Source of the DNA: Betaproteobacteria bacterium | GTDB lineage: Bacteria; Pseudomonadota; Gammaproteobacteria; Burkholderiales; JAEUOS01 | Direction of reading: 5' to 3' | Assembly (NCBI GenBank): GCA_028292405.1 | Contig: JAQGMJ010000020.1 | Coordinates: forward strand, 1-64,000 | DNA length: 64,000 bases | Part shown: positions 36,034 through 45,396 of the stretch, one piece after another | Position numbering within the stretch: the stretch's first letter is position 1 | Layout of the letters: each line of letters starts with the position of its first letter | Notes under the pieces: generated by a model | Told to the model about the DNA's origin: nothing | The model's input: the letters and a program-made list of their open reading frames with translations, nothing else | The model's database searches: none | Made by a program: the position numbers and the translations under genes

Positions 36034-37698
36034 ATGCATGCGCCCCACGTCTTGCCCGGCTCGGATGCCACCCATGAGGTACTGAACCAGTCGGCGCCGC
36101 TGGAGAACTACAACCTGTTTTCGACCAATCGCGCGATGCGCGACGCGCTCGCCGCCAACGGCGGCGCGATGCACGCCGGCTTTCTCGAAACCATCGGTGT
36201 CCAACTGGGGTCGGCCCAGATGTTCGAAGCCGGCGCGCTGGCGAATCAGTTCACGCCACAACTGAAAACGCATGACCGTTTCGGCCGGCGCATCGACCAG
36301 GTGGAGTTTCACCCGGCGTATCACGCGCTGATGCGCGCGGCACTGGGCTGGGGCCTGCATACCGAGCCATGGGCAGAGGGCGCGCGGGCGGGCCACGTGA
36401 GACGCGCCGCCGCCTTCATGCTGTTCACCGAGGTGGAAGCCAGCGTGCTGTGCCCGGTGTCGATGACTTATGCGGCGATCCCGGCGCTGAAGTTCAACCC
36501 CGCACTGGCGGCGGCCTGGCTGCCGAAACTGTACGGCCGCCAATACGACCCGCGTTTTGTCCCGGCGGCGCAAAAGAGCGCCGTCACCATGGGCATGGGG
36601 ATGACGGAAAAACAGGGCGGCTCTGACGTACGCGCCAACACCACCACCGCCCTGCACGAAGGCCGCGATGAATACGGTGATCTGTATGCCATCACCGGCC
36701 ACAAATGGTTCATGTCCGCGCCGATGTGCGATGCCTTCCTGGTGCTGGCGCAGGCGCCGGGGGGCCTGACCTGCTTCTTTTTGCCGCGCATTCTCCCCAA
36801 CGGCACGGTGAACGCCATCCAGATCCAGCGCCTGAAGGACAAGCTGGGCAATCGCGCCAATGCCAGTTCGGAAGTCGAATTCCACGGCGCACGCGCCTGG
36901 GCGGTGGGCGAGGAAGGGCGCGGCGTGCCGACCATTCTCGAAATGGGGACGATGACGCGCCTGGACTGCTCGCTGGGCACCTGCGGGCTGATGCGCCGCT
37001 CCCTGGCCCTGGCGCTGAACCACGCTTCGCAGCGTCGGGTGTTTGGCCGCTTGCTGGCCGAACAGCCGCTGGCGCAAAACGTGCTCGCCGACCTGGCGCT
37101 GGAGTCGGAAGCCGCCACCGCGCTGGCGCTACGCCTAGCGCGCGCCTTCGACGCCGGCGAGGAGCGCGGCGAGACCTTGTTGCGGCGCCTGCTGACGCCG
37201 GTGGCGAAGTTCTGGATCTGCAAGCGCGGCGCGGCCTTTTGCCAGGAGACCATGGAGATGCTGGGCGGCAACGGCTATGTCGAGGAGAACGGCATGGCAC
37301 GGCTGTACCGCGAGATGCCCCTCAACTCCATCTGGGAAGGTGCGGGCAACATCATGTGCCTGGACTTGCTGCGCGCCCTGCGCAAGGGACCCGAGGCCTT
37401 GCATGTCCTGGCGGCGGAACTGGACGCCGCGCAAGGGCGCAATACCGCCTACGATCGCTACACGGCGCGCCTCAAGGACCGCATCGCCGCCGGCGACCTG
37501 CAGGAAGCAGATGCGCGGCGCCTGGCGCAGGAGGTAGCGTTGGCAATACAGGCGTCGCTGCTGCTGCGCCATGCGCCGGAGTTTGTGGCGGATGGCTTTT
37601 GCGCGTCACGCCTGGAAGGCGACTGGGGCCTGGCCTTCGGCAGCCTGCCGGCCCGGTTGCCCTTCGAAGCGTTGATAGCGCGCGCGATGCCGCGCTGA
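36034..37698 (+). CDS. aidB: AidB-like acyl-CoA dehydrogenase family protein
   Basis: 554 residues from ATG 36034 (GCAGGAG upstream), the length of AidB rather than ordinary acyl-CoA dehydrogenases. Seen: LENYNLFSTNRAMRDAL, GMGMTEKQGGSDVRANTT, ASSEVEFHGARAW, MLGGNGYVEENGMARLYREMPLNSIWEGAGNIM. E. coli AidB is a flavin protein of the adaptive response to alkylation and binds DNA; isovaleryl-CoA dehydrogenase activity is weak. No ada or alkB gene is nearby, so induction by alkylation is not supported by context. Confidence 0.92.
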   Translation: MHAPHVLPGSDATHEVLNQSAPLENYNLFSTNRAMRDALAANGGAMHAGFLETIGVQLGSAQMFEAGALANQFTPQLKTHDRFGRRIDQVEFHPAYHALMRAALGWGLHTEPWAEGARAGHVRRAAAFMLFTEVEASVLCPVSMTYAAIPALKFNPALAAAWLPKLYGRQYDPRFVPAAQKSAVTMGMGMTEKQGGSDVRANTTTALHEGRDEYGDLYAITGHKWFMSAPMCDAFLVLAQAPGGLTCFFLPRILPNGTVNAIQIQRLKDKLGNRANASSEVEFHGARAWAVGEEGRGVPTILEMGTMTRLDCSLGTCGLMRRSLALALNHASQRRVFGRLLAEQPLAQNVLADLALESEAATALALRLARAFDAGEERGETLLRRLLTPVAKFWICKRGAAFCQETMEMLGGNGYVEENGMARLYREMPLNSIWEGAGNIMCLDLLRALRKGPEALHVLAAELDAAQGRNTAYDRYTARLKDRIAAGDLQEADARRLAQEVALAIQASLLLRHAPEFVADGFCASRLEGDWGLAFGSLPARLPFEALIARAMPR

Positions 37699-37786
37699 AC
37701 GGCGGCGCGGCGGTGTCGCCGGCAGGCTGTTGCGGTAGGATGGACGAATCTCAAATCAACAATAATTTCAACAGCCCCCGCTCGCC

Positions 37787-39052
37787 ATGTCCATCCTCGC
37801 CCACTACCGCAGTAACTTGAAAGACAAGCGCGCCCTGCGCCGCCCCTCCGAACTCGAATTCGCGATTGCCGACGGCATCGATTACGTCAACCCGGCGCAC
37901 TGGGACGCCGTCACCGCCGACGCCGGCTTCTTTTTCGAGCGCAGCTACCTGCGGGTGCTGGAAACCGCCGGGCCGGAGAACCTGGCGCCCCGCTACGCGC
38001 TGATCTACCGCGACGGCGCGCCGGTGGCGGCGCTGAACATGCAACTGGTGCGCATCGAGGCGGCGCGCATGCGCAAGGAGGGATCTGCAGTCGCCTCCAG
38101 CCGCAACCCGGCCAAGCGCCTGATCCGCCACCTTGCCAAGCCGGCAGCGGCGACGCTGAACGAGCGGGTGCGCCAGCGCGTGCTGGTATGCGGCAACCTG
38201 CTCTCCTACGGCTTTCACGCCGCGGCTTTCGCCGAAGGCACCCCGCCGGAGACGGTGTGGCCGGCGATCGCCGAGGTGCTGTATCGCGTGCGCCGCGCCG
38301 AGAAGCTTTCCGGCCAGACCAATTTCGTGCTGGCCAAGGACTTGACGGCGCCTGAACTCAAGGCCAGCCGCATCCTGGAGAAATTCAGTTTTCATGCGGT
38401 GGAGACCGAGCCCAACATGGTGCTGGAGCTGAACCCGGCGTGGAAAAATCACGAAGGCTACCTGGCCGGCATGGCTTCGAAGTACCGCAGCGCGGTGAAA
38501 AACCAGATCATCAAGCCGATCGAGGAAGCAGGCTGCAAGCTGGTGGTGGTGAAGGACGTGGGCGCGGTTGCCGCGCGCTTGCAGGCGCTGTACCTGGAAG
38601 TGCACCAGAACGCCAGCCTGCGCCCGGTGACTTTGCCCGAGAGCTACTGGCCGGCGCTGGCGGCGGCGGCGGGCAATCGGCTACGGGTGATCGCGCTGAT
38701 GCAAGGAGAGCTGATGCTCGGCTTCATCGGCTGCCTGAAAGACGGCGAGACCGGGGTGGCGTATCACATCGGTTTCGACCGCGCGGCCTCCGCCGACCTG
38801 CCGATCTACCTGCGACTACTGCATGCGGCCATCGAGCATCTGATCGCCATGGGTGCGGCACGCATTTCGCTCGGACGCACGGCACTGGAACCGAAGGCGC
38901 GCCTGGGCGCCAAGCCGCAGCCGATGTGGGTGTGGATGCGCCACCAGCAGCCGCTGATCAACCAGGTGACGCGGCGCCTGCTGGGCTTTGCGCAGCACGA
39001 CGAGGCGCCCGAGGTGAATCCGTTCAAGAAGGAGAAGGAAAAAACGGCCTGA
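37787..39052 (+). CDS. GNAT/CelD-like acyltransferase domain protein
   Basis: 421 residues. No signal peptide. Central GNAT-like core of the BioF2/CelD or FemAB type: [70 protein letters not shown]-terminal half [28 protein letters not shown] also matches the family. A peptidoglycan or surface acyltransfer role is possible but not shown. Upstream of fbp on the same strand. Confidence 0.72.
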   Translation: MSILAHYRSNLKDKRALRRPSELEFAIADGIDYVNPAHWDAVTADAGFFFERSYLRVLETAGPENLAPRYALIYRDGAPVAALNMQLVRIEAARMRKEGSAVASSRNPAKRLIRHLAKPAAATLNERVRQRVLVCGNLLSYGFHAAAFAEGTPPETVWPAIAEVLYRVRRAEKLSGQTNFVLAKDLTAPELKASRILEKFSFHAVETEPNMVLELNPAWKNHEGYLAGMASKYRSAVKNQIIKPIEEAGCKLVVVKDVGAVAARLQALYLEVHQNASLRPVTLPESYWPALAAAAGNRLRVIALMQGELMLGFIGCLKDGETGVAYHIGFDRAASADLPIYLRLLHAAIEHLIAMGAARISLGRTALEPKARLGAKPQPMWVWMRHQQPLINQVTRRLLGFAQHDEAPEVNPFKKEKEKTA

Positions 39053-39137
39053 CGGGTCGGACCGGCGCAAGGTCACCGCCGCGCAATGCGGACATGGGAT
39101 AATTGGCGGTTTGTCAACCAAGCTACTGGAGTTCCGC

Positions 39138-40133
39138 ATGCGCCGCGTGTCGCTGACCCGCTACCTGATTGAACAACAACGCGACAAGCAGTCGATTCCT
39201 TCCGACCTGCGGCTGTTGATCGAAGTCGTTTCCCGCGCCTGCAAGGCGATTTCCAATACCGTCGCCAAGGGCGCGCTGGCCGATGTGCTGGGCAGCGCCG
39301 GCAGCGACAATGTGCAGGGCGAAGCGCAGAAAAAGCTCGACGTTATTTCCAACGAGATTTTGCTCGAAGCCAATGAATGGGGCGGCCACCTGGCGGCCAT
39401 GGCTTCAGAAGAAATGGAGCAGCCGCACCAGATTCCGCACCGCTTTCCCAAGGGCGAATACCTGCTGCTGTTCGACCCGCTGGACGGCTCTTCGAATATC
39501 GACGTCAATGTATCGGTAGGAACGATTTTCTCCGTACTGCGCTGCCCCGACGGCGTCACCGAGCCTGACGAAAAGGCGTTCCTGCAGCCGGGCACCAAGC
39601 AGGTGGCGGCGGGCTTCGCGGTCTACGGCCCCTCCACCCTGCTGGTGCTGACCTTCGGCGACGGCGTGGCGGTGTTCACCCTGGACCGCGAGCAGGGCAG
39701 CTTCGTGCTGACTCAGGAGAATGTGCAGATTCCCGAGGAGACAGCCGAGTTCGCCATCAATATGTCGAACCAGCGCCACTGGGAAGCGCCGGTGCGGCGC
39801 TACATCGACGAGGTAGTGGCAGGCGCCACCGGCCCGCGCAAGAAGGACTTCAATATGCGCTGGATTGCTTCGATGGTGGCGGATCTGTACCGCATCCTCA
39901 CCCGCGGCGGCATTTTCATGTACCCGGTCGACGCCAAGCGCCCCGGCGGGCGGCTGCGCCTGATGTACGAGGCCAACCCGATGGCCTTCATCGTCGAGCA
40001 GGCGGGCGGTGCTGCCACTACAGGACGCAAGCGCGTCATGGAGCTGCAGCCGGAAGAACTGCACCAGCGTGTGGGCCTGGTGATCGGCTCGAAGAAGGAA
40101 GTCGAACGGGTCACGCGTTACCATGTTGAATAA
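39138..40133 (+). CDS. fbp: Class 1 fructose-1,6-bisphosphatase
   Basis: 331 residues from ATG 39138 (TGGAG upstream). Gluconeogenic, Mg-dependent. Seen: N-terminal [36 protein letters not shown] (metal site), [24 protein letters not shown], and [25 protein letters not shown]. Typical of proteobacterial housekeeping Fbp. Followed by tfpX-like gene. Confidence 0.97.
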   Translation: MRRVSLTRYLIEQQRDKQSIPSDLRLLIEVVSRACKAISNTVAKGALADVLGSAGSDNVQGEAQKKLDVISNEILLEANEWGGHLAAMASEEMEQPHQIPHRFPKGEYLLLFDPLDGSSNIDVNVSVGTIFSVLRCPDGVTEPDEKAFLQPGTKQVAAGFAVYGPSTLLVLTFGDGVAVFTLDREQGSFVLTQENVQIPEETAEFAINMSNQRHWEAPVRRYIDEVVAGATGPRKKDFNMRWIASMVADLYRILTRGGIFMYPVDAKRPGGRLRLMYEANPMAFIVEQAGGAATTGRKRVMELQPEELHQRVGLVIGSKKEVERVTRYHVE

Positions 40134-40200
40134 GCGTTGAACCAGGAGGCACCAGACGCTGTTCGCGGTGCCTGCCCCTCCCTCATCCTCGGAGAAGAAG

Positions 40201-40965
40201 ATGGCCGCCATTTCACAGGCCCTGTTGCGCGAGAAGGTTTTTGCCGCGCTGATCCACCTGGCCCTGAGCGCGAGCGCCACCGGCGCGCTGGCCGCGGCGA
40301 TGTGGTTCCTGCTCTATCCACCGCCGTATTTCTGGATCGACGGCGGCATCAGCGTGCTGCGCATTTTGCTGGTGGTCGACGTGATCCTCGGCCCCATGCT
40401 GACCTTCGTGGTGTTCAACCGCGCCAAGCCTGAGTGGCGGCGCGACCTCGCCATCATCGCGCTGGTGCAGGTGGTCGCCTTCGTCTATGGCGCCTACACC
40501 ATGGAGCGCTATCGCCCGGTGTTCGCGGTCTATATCGACGGCACGTTTTTCGCCGTGCCCTGGCCGCGCGTGGAAGCCGCGACCCAGGACATGGCCAAGC
40601 CGCGCGCCCTGCGCGGCGCCGACTGGGCGCCTACCTTCGTGGTGATGGACCTGCCGGCCGACCCGCACCAGCAGATGGAACTGCGGCGCCGCGCCAACCC
40701 GGACGGCAACAGCGCCCTGCCCGGTATGGGCGACCGCTACCTGGCCTTCAACGGCGCGACGGCGCAAAAAGCGCTCGCCAATTCCGCCGACGTGGAAGCG
40801 CTGGCGCGCAGCAACGCCGACATCGCGCGTGAGCTTGCGCGCGTCAAGGCAGCGCACCCCGGGCCGCTGTCGGACTATTCCTTCCAGCCTCTGGTCGGAC
40901 GTGACGACGGCAACATGCTGATGTTCGAGCGGCGCAGCGGCAAGCTGGTGGGCTGGATGAAATAA
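40201..40965 (+). CDS. TfpX/TfpZ-like type IV pilin accessory protein
   Basis: 254 residues from ATG 40201. Four N-terminal membrane segments (about residues 11-35, 48-70, 83-100) including PPPYFWIDGGISVLRILLVVDVILGPMLTFVVFN, then a soluble C-terminal part ending MLMFERRSGKLVGWMK. Members assist pilin assembly and are usually encoded next to a pilin; here no pilin or pil gene is near. Followed by two repeat elements. Confidence 0.85.
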   Translation: MAAISQALLREKVFAALIHLALSASATGALAAAMWFLLYPPPYFWIDGGISVLRILLVVDVILGPMLTFVVFNRAKPEWRRDLAIIALVQVVAFVYGAYTMERYRPVFAVYIDGTFFAVPWPRVEAATQDMAKPRALRGADWAPTFVVMDLPADPHQQMELRRRANPDGNSALPGMGDRYLAFNGATAQKALANSADVEALARSNADIARELARVKAAHPGPLSDYSFQPLVGRDDGNMLMFERRSGKLVGWMK

Positions 40966-40972
40966 ACACTTA

Positions 40973-41075
40973 AGGAAACACTGAACAAGTCCCGAAACGA
41001 GGGGAGGGGAAGCTAGCCTCTCTCTAATATTGGGAGTTGTTAAGGGGGGCGCAGCCCACTTAACCAGTAATTCAT
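40973..41075 (+). repeat. Terminal-inverted-repeat element (MITE-like), copy A
   Basis: Aligns along its length with 58810-58914 (minus): AGGAAACACTGAACAAG at the start, CGAAAC, a Gly-rich-looking GGGGAGGGGA block, TTGTTAAGGG, GCGCAGCCCAC, TAACCAG near the end. The terminal repeat at the right end (CCAGTAATTCAT) is eroded. No transposase. Begins 7 nt after the TfpX-like stop in the same orientation. Confidence 0.6.
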
Positions 41076-41146
41076 TAAAGGTGCAAACCTGCTTTTGAGT
41101 GGCCGGCGCGATCAAAAATCACCGGTGGAGCCGGATGATTTTTGAA
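41074..41146 (+). repeat. Double-hairpin dispersed repeat, copy 2
   Basis: Contains GCAAACCTGCTTTTGAGTGGCC, the linker, and second stem CAAAAATCACCGG / CCGGATGATTTTTG. Matches copies 1 and 3. It directly follows the terminal-repeat element and points the same way as the upstream TfpX-like gene, about 108 nt from its stop. Confidence 0.6.
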
Positions 41147-41248
41147 ACAAAAATGCGACGACCGCTCCGCGCGACGCAAAGTCAACAAGTGGCACGAAAT
41201 GTCTGCGGCGCTGCTTTTGCGGGAACGGCTCTGCGGCAGAGCGGCAAC

Positions 41249-41773
41249 TCAGTGCTTACCGACGATGTTCATCGCGATCAGGAAGCGCGAGACCATGTTG
41301 TAGGCGCCGATGGTGGCCATCACCTCGACCAGCTCGCCCGGATTGAAGTGCGGGCGCAGGCGGTCGAATTGCGCGTCCGTCAGCTTGACGTCCTTGGTCA
41401 GGGTGTCGGTGGCGGAAAGGATCGCCTGCTCCAGGTCGCTGAATTCGGAGTCGATCGCCGGCTTTTTCAGCGCCTCGATCTTGGCGTCAGCCATGCCGGC
41501 CTTTTGCGCATGCGGAATGTGCGCCTCGAACTCGTAGGACGCGCCGTTGAGCACCGCCACCCGCAGGATGATCATTTCGCGGATCGCCGCATTCAGCGAC
41601 GATTTGTTGCGCACCGCGGAGAGCATCTGCTCCCAGCCATCGCAGATGGCCGGGCTGTTGATCAGTATCTTGTAAAGCGCGGAGACACGCCCACGCGCCT
41701 TCAGGATGCGGCCTTCCTGCTCGGCGAGTTCGGGACGGGTGCCGGTTTCAACTTCAGGGACTCGAAAAGTCAT
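41249..41773 (-). CDS. Carboxymuconolactone decarboxylase family protein
   Basis: 174 residues. Alpha-helical AhpD/CMD fold: REMIILRVAVLNGASYEFEAHIPHAQKAGM with Glu and His of the family, HFNPGELVEVMATIGAYNMVSRFLIAMNIVGKH. The CxxC of AhpD peroxidases is absent, so it belongs to the decarboxylase-like or uncharacterised branch. Followed on the same strand by copy 3 of the repeat and the RraA-like gene upstream. Confidence 0.87.
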   Translation of the reverse strand: MTFRVPEVETGTRPELAEQEGRILKARGRVSALYKILINSPAICDGWEQMLSAVRNKSSLNAAIREMIILRVAVLNGASYEFEAHIPHAQKAGMADAKIEALKKPAIDSEFSDLEQAILSATDTLTKDVKLTDAQFDRLRPHFNPGELVEVMATIGAYNMVSRFLIAMNIVGKH

Positions 41774-41849
41774 GTCGATCTCTCATCGCGCCGCGCGATT
41801 CCGGAGCAAGCTGCCGGACGATCGCGCGCGCTTTTTCGTTGATTTTTAG

Positions 41850-41938
41850 TTCCAAAAAATCGTCCGCTCATTTACGTAACTGAGGCCGGCGATTTTGACT
41901 GTACAGGCCGGACAAAAGTAGGTTTTTACTTTTGTCCG
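41850..41938 (-). repeat. Double-hairpin dispersed repeat, copy 3
   Basis: On the minus strand: CGGACAAAAGTA / TACTTTTGTCCG perfect 12-bp stem, GGCCTGTACAGTC linker, then AAAATCGCCGGC, an extra small hairpin CTCA-TGAG, and GCGGACGATTTT. It begins 5 nt after the stop of the RraA-like gene, in the same orientation. Confidence 0.65.
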
Positions 41939-41943
41939 ATGGT

Positions 41944-42615
41944 TTACATCTCGCAGCCCTTTGCCTTGAGCGCCTTGTCCACCCAGCTGCGGTCGATGGT
42001 GCCCTTGGAGATTTGCTTGAAGGTCTCGGCCTCGTCGGCTGCCTTTTTCCACGCCTTATCGATCAGCTCGGCGGCCAGCGCCTGCGGCACGGCAACGATG
42101 CCGTCCTCGTCGCCGACGATGATATCGCCGGGCATCACCACCATGCCGCCGACCGAGATCGGCACGTTGATTTCGCCAGGGCCGTCCTTGTACGGGCCGC
42201 GATGCGAGACGCCGCGCGCGTAGACCGGGAAGGTGGACTTGGCCAGCGCACCGGCGTCGCGGATGGCGCCGTCGATCACCATGCCGGCGACCTTGCGCTT
42301 GGCGGCGTGGGTGCTCATGATTTCGCCGATGATGGCGGTGGTGGTTTCACCACCCGCATCCACAATAATGACGTCGCCGGGCAGCGCGATGTCGATCGCC
42401 TTGTGCACCATCAGGTTGTCGCCCGGGGGCACGCGCACGGTCAGCGCCACACCCAGCATGTGGCCACCCTTGTGCATCGGCTGCAGGTCGACCGCGCCCT
42501 GGATGCGGCCCATGCTGTCGGACAGGTGGGCGGCGACCACGTTCTTGAATTTCTTCAGCAGCGCCGCGGTCGGGCGCTTGGGGGCGGGCAGGATGCGAAA
42601 ACCGTAATTGGCCAT
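41944..42615 (-). CDS. RraA-like/4-hydroxy-4-methyl-2-oxoglutarate aldolase family protein
   Basis: 223 residues from ATG 42615, GGAG upstream. Seen: VVAAHLSDSMGR, PGDNLMVHKAIDIALPGDVIIVDAGGE, and VIDGAIRDAGAL with the GxxRD motif, then PGDIIVGDEDGIVAVP. Members either act as HMG/CHA aldolases and oxaloacetate decarboxylases in protocatechuate and gallate catabolism or as RraA-like RNase regulators; the length and C-terminus fit the aldolase branch. Paired with the CMD gene, which fits aromatic acid degradation. Confidence 0.83.
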   Translation of the reverse strand: MANYGFRILPAPKRPTAALLKKFKNVVAAHLSDSMGRIQGAVDLQPMHKGGHMLGVALTVRVPPGDNLMVHKAIDIALPGDVIIVDAGGETTTAIIGEIMSTHAAKRKVAGMVIDGAIRDAGALAKSTFPVYARGVSHRGPYKDGPGEINVPISVGGMVVMPGDIIVGDEDGIVAVPQALAAELIDKAWKKAADEAETFKQISKGTIDRSWVDKALKAKGCEM

Positions 42616-42925
42616 TAAAAAATCTCCAGCGTAGGTAAGGGGCGCGCCGGGGGCACGCGGAAAAGGCCCCGGGCCTGGCCGCGGGGTCGGAAAAATCACA
42701 GCCCGCGATTATGCACCGCCGGGGCCGAAACGAATACTGCGTTTGCGCATGGGCGGTTGATAGTCCCGATCAATGAATTTCGCCGGGTCAATTGAGCGAG
42801 TGAATTCGCGCGCTTATCGATGCGCTTCTCCCGATTGATTTACGCTGAGCGGTGGCACGCCCGGCGCGGTTACACTGCAGGTCACGGCCGCATTTGAATT
42901 CGGCAGCGCATCGCACGGACCCCGC
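42616..42925. other. Intergenic region without a recognisable gene
   Basis: 310 nt between the divergent RraA-like and histidine phosphatase genes. Less GC-rich at 42715-42820. No convincing ORF, hairpin with U-tract or repeat was found; it presumably holds both promoters. Confidence 0.6.
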
Positions 42926-43585
42926 ATGAGCAACCCCACCGAAGATTGGCAAACCCGTTTCCAGCAACTTGGCCTGCAGGAGATGTTGCGTTGGGCCAAG
43001 CTGCGCGCGCCGCTGAAACTGAAGGCAAAGCGCTTCTGGTTCCTGCGCCACGGCGAGACCGAGGGCAACGCTACCCGCACCATCCAGCACGCCGAGATCT
43101 CGCTCAATGCGCGCGGCTTCGAGCAGGCAGAGGCGGCGGGCCGGGCGCTGAAGGGCGAGCCCTTCACGCGCATCTACGGCAGCACCATGATGCGCGCCTG
43201 GCAGACCGCCGAGACGGTGGCGCGCGCCTGCGGCAAGACCGCGATACCGGAACCGCGCCTGCGCGAGCGCTGGTTCGGCGACCTTGTCGGCACCACTTCG
43301 GTGGGCCTGAACTGGAGCCAGGACCCCGTGAACGGCGAGCGGGCCGCCGACTTCGTCACCCGCATGTGCGACGCCGCCGAGACACTGCTGGCCGACGAGG
43401 TGCCGACGTTGCTGGTGGCGCATGGCGGCAATCTCTATGTGCTGGCCTTCGCGCTGAACATCGAGCTGAAGACCGAGTACATCGCCAACGCCACGCCGCT
43501 GTATTTCGAGTACGACGAGGCGGCAGCGCAATGGCGCATCCATCCCCTGACCGCGCCCAGCGGCCCGGTACTCATGCCGAGCTAG
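42926..43585 (+). CDS. Histidine phosphatase superfamily protein
   Basis: 219 residues. Catalytic RHGETEGN with the phospho-His, ARGFEQAEAAGRAL, STMMRAWQTAETV, and the second His in LLVAHGGNLYVLAF. Branch-1 histidine phosphatase related to phosphoglycerate mutases and SixA; substrate unknown. Its TAG stop overlaps the stop of the convergent MarR-GNAT gene within CTAG. Confidence 0.9.
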   Translation: MSNPTEDWQTRFQQLGLQEMLRWAKLRAPLKLKAKRFWFLRHGETEGNATRTIQHAEISLNARGFEQAEAAGRALKGEPFTRIYGSTMMRAWQTAETVARACGKTAIPEPRLRERWFGDLVGTTSVGLNWSQDPVNGERAADFVTRMCDAAETLLADEVPTLLVAHGGNLYVLAFALNIELKTEYIANATPLYFEYDEAAAQWRIHPLTAPSGPVLMPS

Positions 43586-44577
43586 AGCTTCAGCTCCCAG
43601 TTCTGTCCCACCAGGTCGACGCCGAAGGAGTGGTGCTTCTCCTCCTTCAGCAGCACGAAGCCGGCCTGCTGGTAGATGCGCCGCGCGGCGTGCAAGCAGT
43701 CGTTGGTCCATAGCGTGAGCTCGCGGTAGCCCTTTGCGCGCGCGAAGCGGATGCACTCTTCCACCAGGCGATGGCCCAGCTTCATGCCGCGCGCCGAGGG
43801 GTCGACGATCAGCATGCGCAGCTTGGCCACCTGCTTCGACTCGCGCACCACGAACACCGCGCCGACGTTGACGCCGTCGCGCTCGGCGATCCAGCAGTGC
43901 TCCCACTGCGGGTCGAACTTGTGGACGAACTCCGCCGCAATTTCGGCGACGAAGGCCTCGAAGGTCACGTCCCAGCCGTACTCCTGCGCGTACAGCGCGC
44001 CGTGGCGCGAGATCACCCAGCCGATGTCGCCGGGCTGATGCGGCCGCAACAAATAAGGCGCCGCGCCGCCCGGGGCCGCCGGCTCGACCAGTTGCTCGAT
44101 GGCCTGCATGGCTTCCACCAGGCGCGACTGCGCGGCGGGCGCGAGCGTGCCAAGCAGCGCCTCGGCCTCTTCCTGCGAGCGCCGGCCCAGGGGCGCGAAC
44201 ACCTTGCGGCCCTTTGGGGTGAGGGAAAGAATGTTCTGCCGCGCGTCCGTGGGTGCGGGCGATTTGCGGATCAGGCCCTGCTTTTCGAAACCGGCCAGGG
44301 TGCGGCTGAGGTAGCCGCCGTCCAGGCCCAGTTCGCGCCCCAGCGTGGTCGCGGAGAGGCCGTCGCGGTGCGCCAGTTCGTAAAGCAGGCGCACCTGCGT
44401 GAGCGAGTAGGGGCTTTGCAGCAGGCCTTCGCGCAGCGCGCCGATCTGCCGGGTGTAGAAGCGGTTGAAGCGGCGCATCGCCTGCGCGCGGGCGGCCAGA
44501 CCGGACTCGGCGGGATGCTTGGCGGGCGCGGCGGGATGTCGGGCGGGGACAATGCCGGGAACGGTGGAACGGGCCAT
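43582..44577 (-). CDS. MarR helix-turn-helix/GNAT acetyltransferase fusion
   Basis: 331 residues from ATG 44577 (a TTG at 44601 is possible; neither has a strong ribosome site). Residues 20-165: winged HTH of the MarR type, SYSLTQVRLLYELAHRDGLSATTLGRELGLDGGYLSRTLAGFEKQGLI. Residues 180-331: GNAT fold, VGAVFVVRESKQVAKLRMLIVDPSARGMKLGHRLVEECIRFARAKGYRELTLWTNDCLHAARRIYQQAGFV. The fused arrangement is known in proteobacteria; regulated target unknown. Divergent from the TetR gene. Confidence 0.9.
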   Translation of the reverse strand: MARSTVPGIVPARHPAAPAKHPAESGLAARAQAMRRFNRFYTRQIGALREGLLQSPYSLTQVRLLYELAHRDGLSATTLGRELGLDGGYLSRTLAGFEKQGLIRKSPAPTDARQNILSLTPKGRKVFAPLGRRSQEEAEALLGTLAPAAQSRLVEAMQAIEQLVEPAAPGGAAPYLLRPHQPGDIGWVISRHGALYAQEYGWDVTFEAFVAEIAAEFVHKFDPQWEHCWIAERDGVNVGAVFVVRESKQVAKLRMLIVDPSARGMKLGHRLVEECIRFARAKGYRELTLWTNDCLHAARRIYQQAGFVLLKEEKHHSFGVDLVGQNWELKL

Positions 44578-44757
44578 GGCGGATTCAGGGACATTGTTCA
44601 ATTACATGCCATAGTCAGTTAATTGCTTGCTTTTGTCAAATAATTATCCGGAATTGCCGGCGGCTTAGGTCCGGCGCCGATTTCGGCTATATTCGCCTGC
44701 ACCCGGCGCCCGCGCCTCTTTCCTGCGACCTCAATCCGCCACGTGTCGACCACCGCT

Positions 44758-45396
44758 ATGCCCGCCGCTCCCCGCGCCGCCAAACCGGCCGGCCTGGCGC
44801 TGCGCGAGCGCAACAAGCTGGACAAGCGCGAGCGCATCCGCGCCGCCGCCGCCGAGTGCTTCACCCGCGACGGCTACGCCAGCGCCACCCTGCGCGACAT
44901 CGCGCAGCAGGCCGGCGTCGGCCTCGGCACTCTGTTCAACTACGCGGCCGACAAGCGCGACCTGGTGTTCCTGATTTTCAACGAGGAACTCGGTGCCCTC
45001 ACCGACGAGACGCTGGCCGTCACCCTCACCGGCGCCGACCTGCTGGAAGAACTGATCGTCATCTGCGGCGCCCATTTCCGCTTTTTCGCCACGCGCCCGG
45101 CGCTGGCGCGCATCCTGCTGCAGGAGCTCACCTTCTACTCCGAGGGCAAGCACGCGGTGGAGTTCCATGCCATCCGCCAGCGCCTGATCGAGGGTATCGC
45201 GCTGCGCGTGGCTGCCGCCCAAGCCGCCGGCACGCTGGTCAAGAGCGAGCCGCCGGAACTGATCGCGCGCCTGCTGTTTTTCGTCTATTCAGCCTCGGTA
45301 CGCTGGTGGATCGCCGCGCCCGAGCCAAGAGCCGAAGACGGCGTGGCGGAGCTGCGGCGACTGTTGCGCCTGCAGATGAATGGACTGGCCGCCTAG
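44758..45396 (+). CDS. TetR-family transcriptional regulator
   Basis: 212 residues from ATG 44758 (GTG 44743 is an alternative). HTH: IRAAAAECFTRDGYASATLRDIAQQAGVGLGTLFNYAADKRDLVFLIF. The C-terminal ligand domain is helical. It converges with the amidohydrolase-ligase-SDR operon and is a plausible regulator of it or of its divergent partner; the palindrome at 48773-48784 is a possible target. Inference only. Confidence 0.9.
   Translation: MPAAPRAAKPAGLALRERNKLDKRERIRAAAAECFTRDGYASATLRDIAQQAGVGLGTLFNYAADKRDLVFLIFNEELGALTDETLAVTLTGADLLEELIVICGAHFRFFATRPALARILLQELTFYSEGKHAVEFHAIRQRLIEGIALRVAAAQAAGTLVKSEPPELIARLLFFVYSASVRWWIAAPEPRAEDGVAELRRLLRLQMNGLAA

Noticed and set aside
44599..44625. MarR operator CAATTA...TAATTG in the MarR-GNAT/TetR gap
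   Set aside because: Six-base arms with a 15-nt spacer are too weak to support as an operator.
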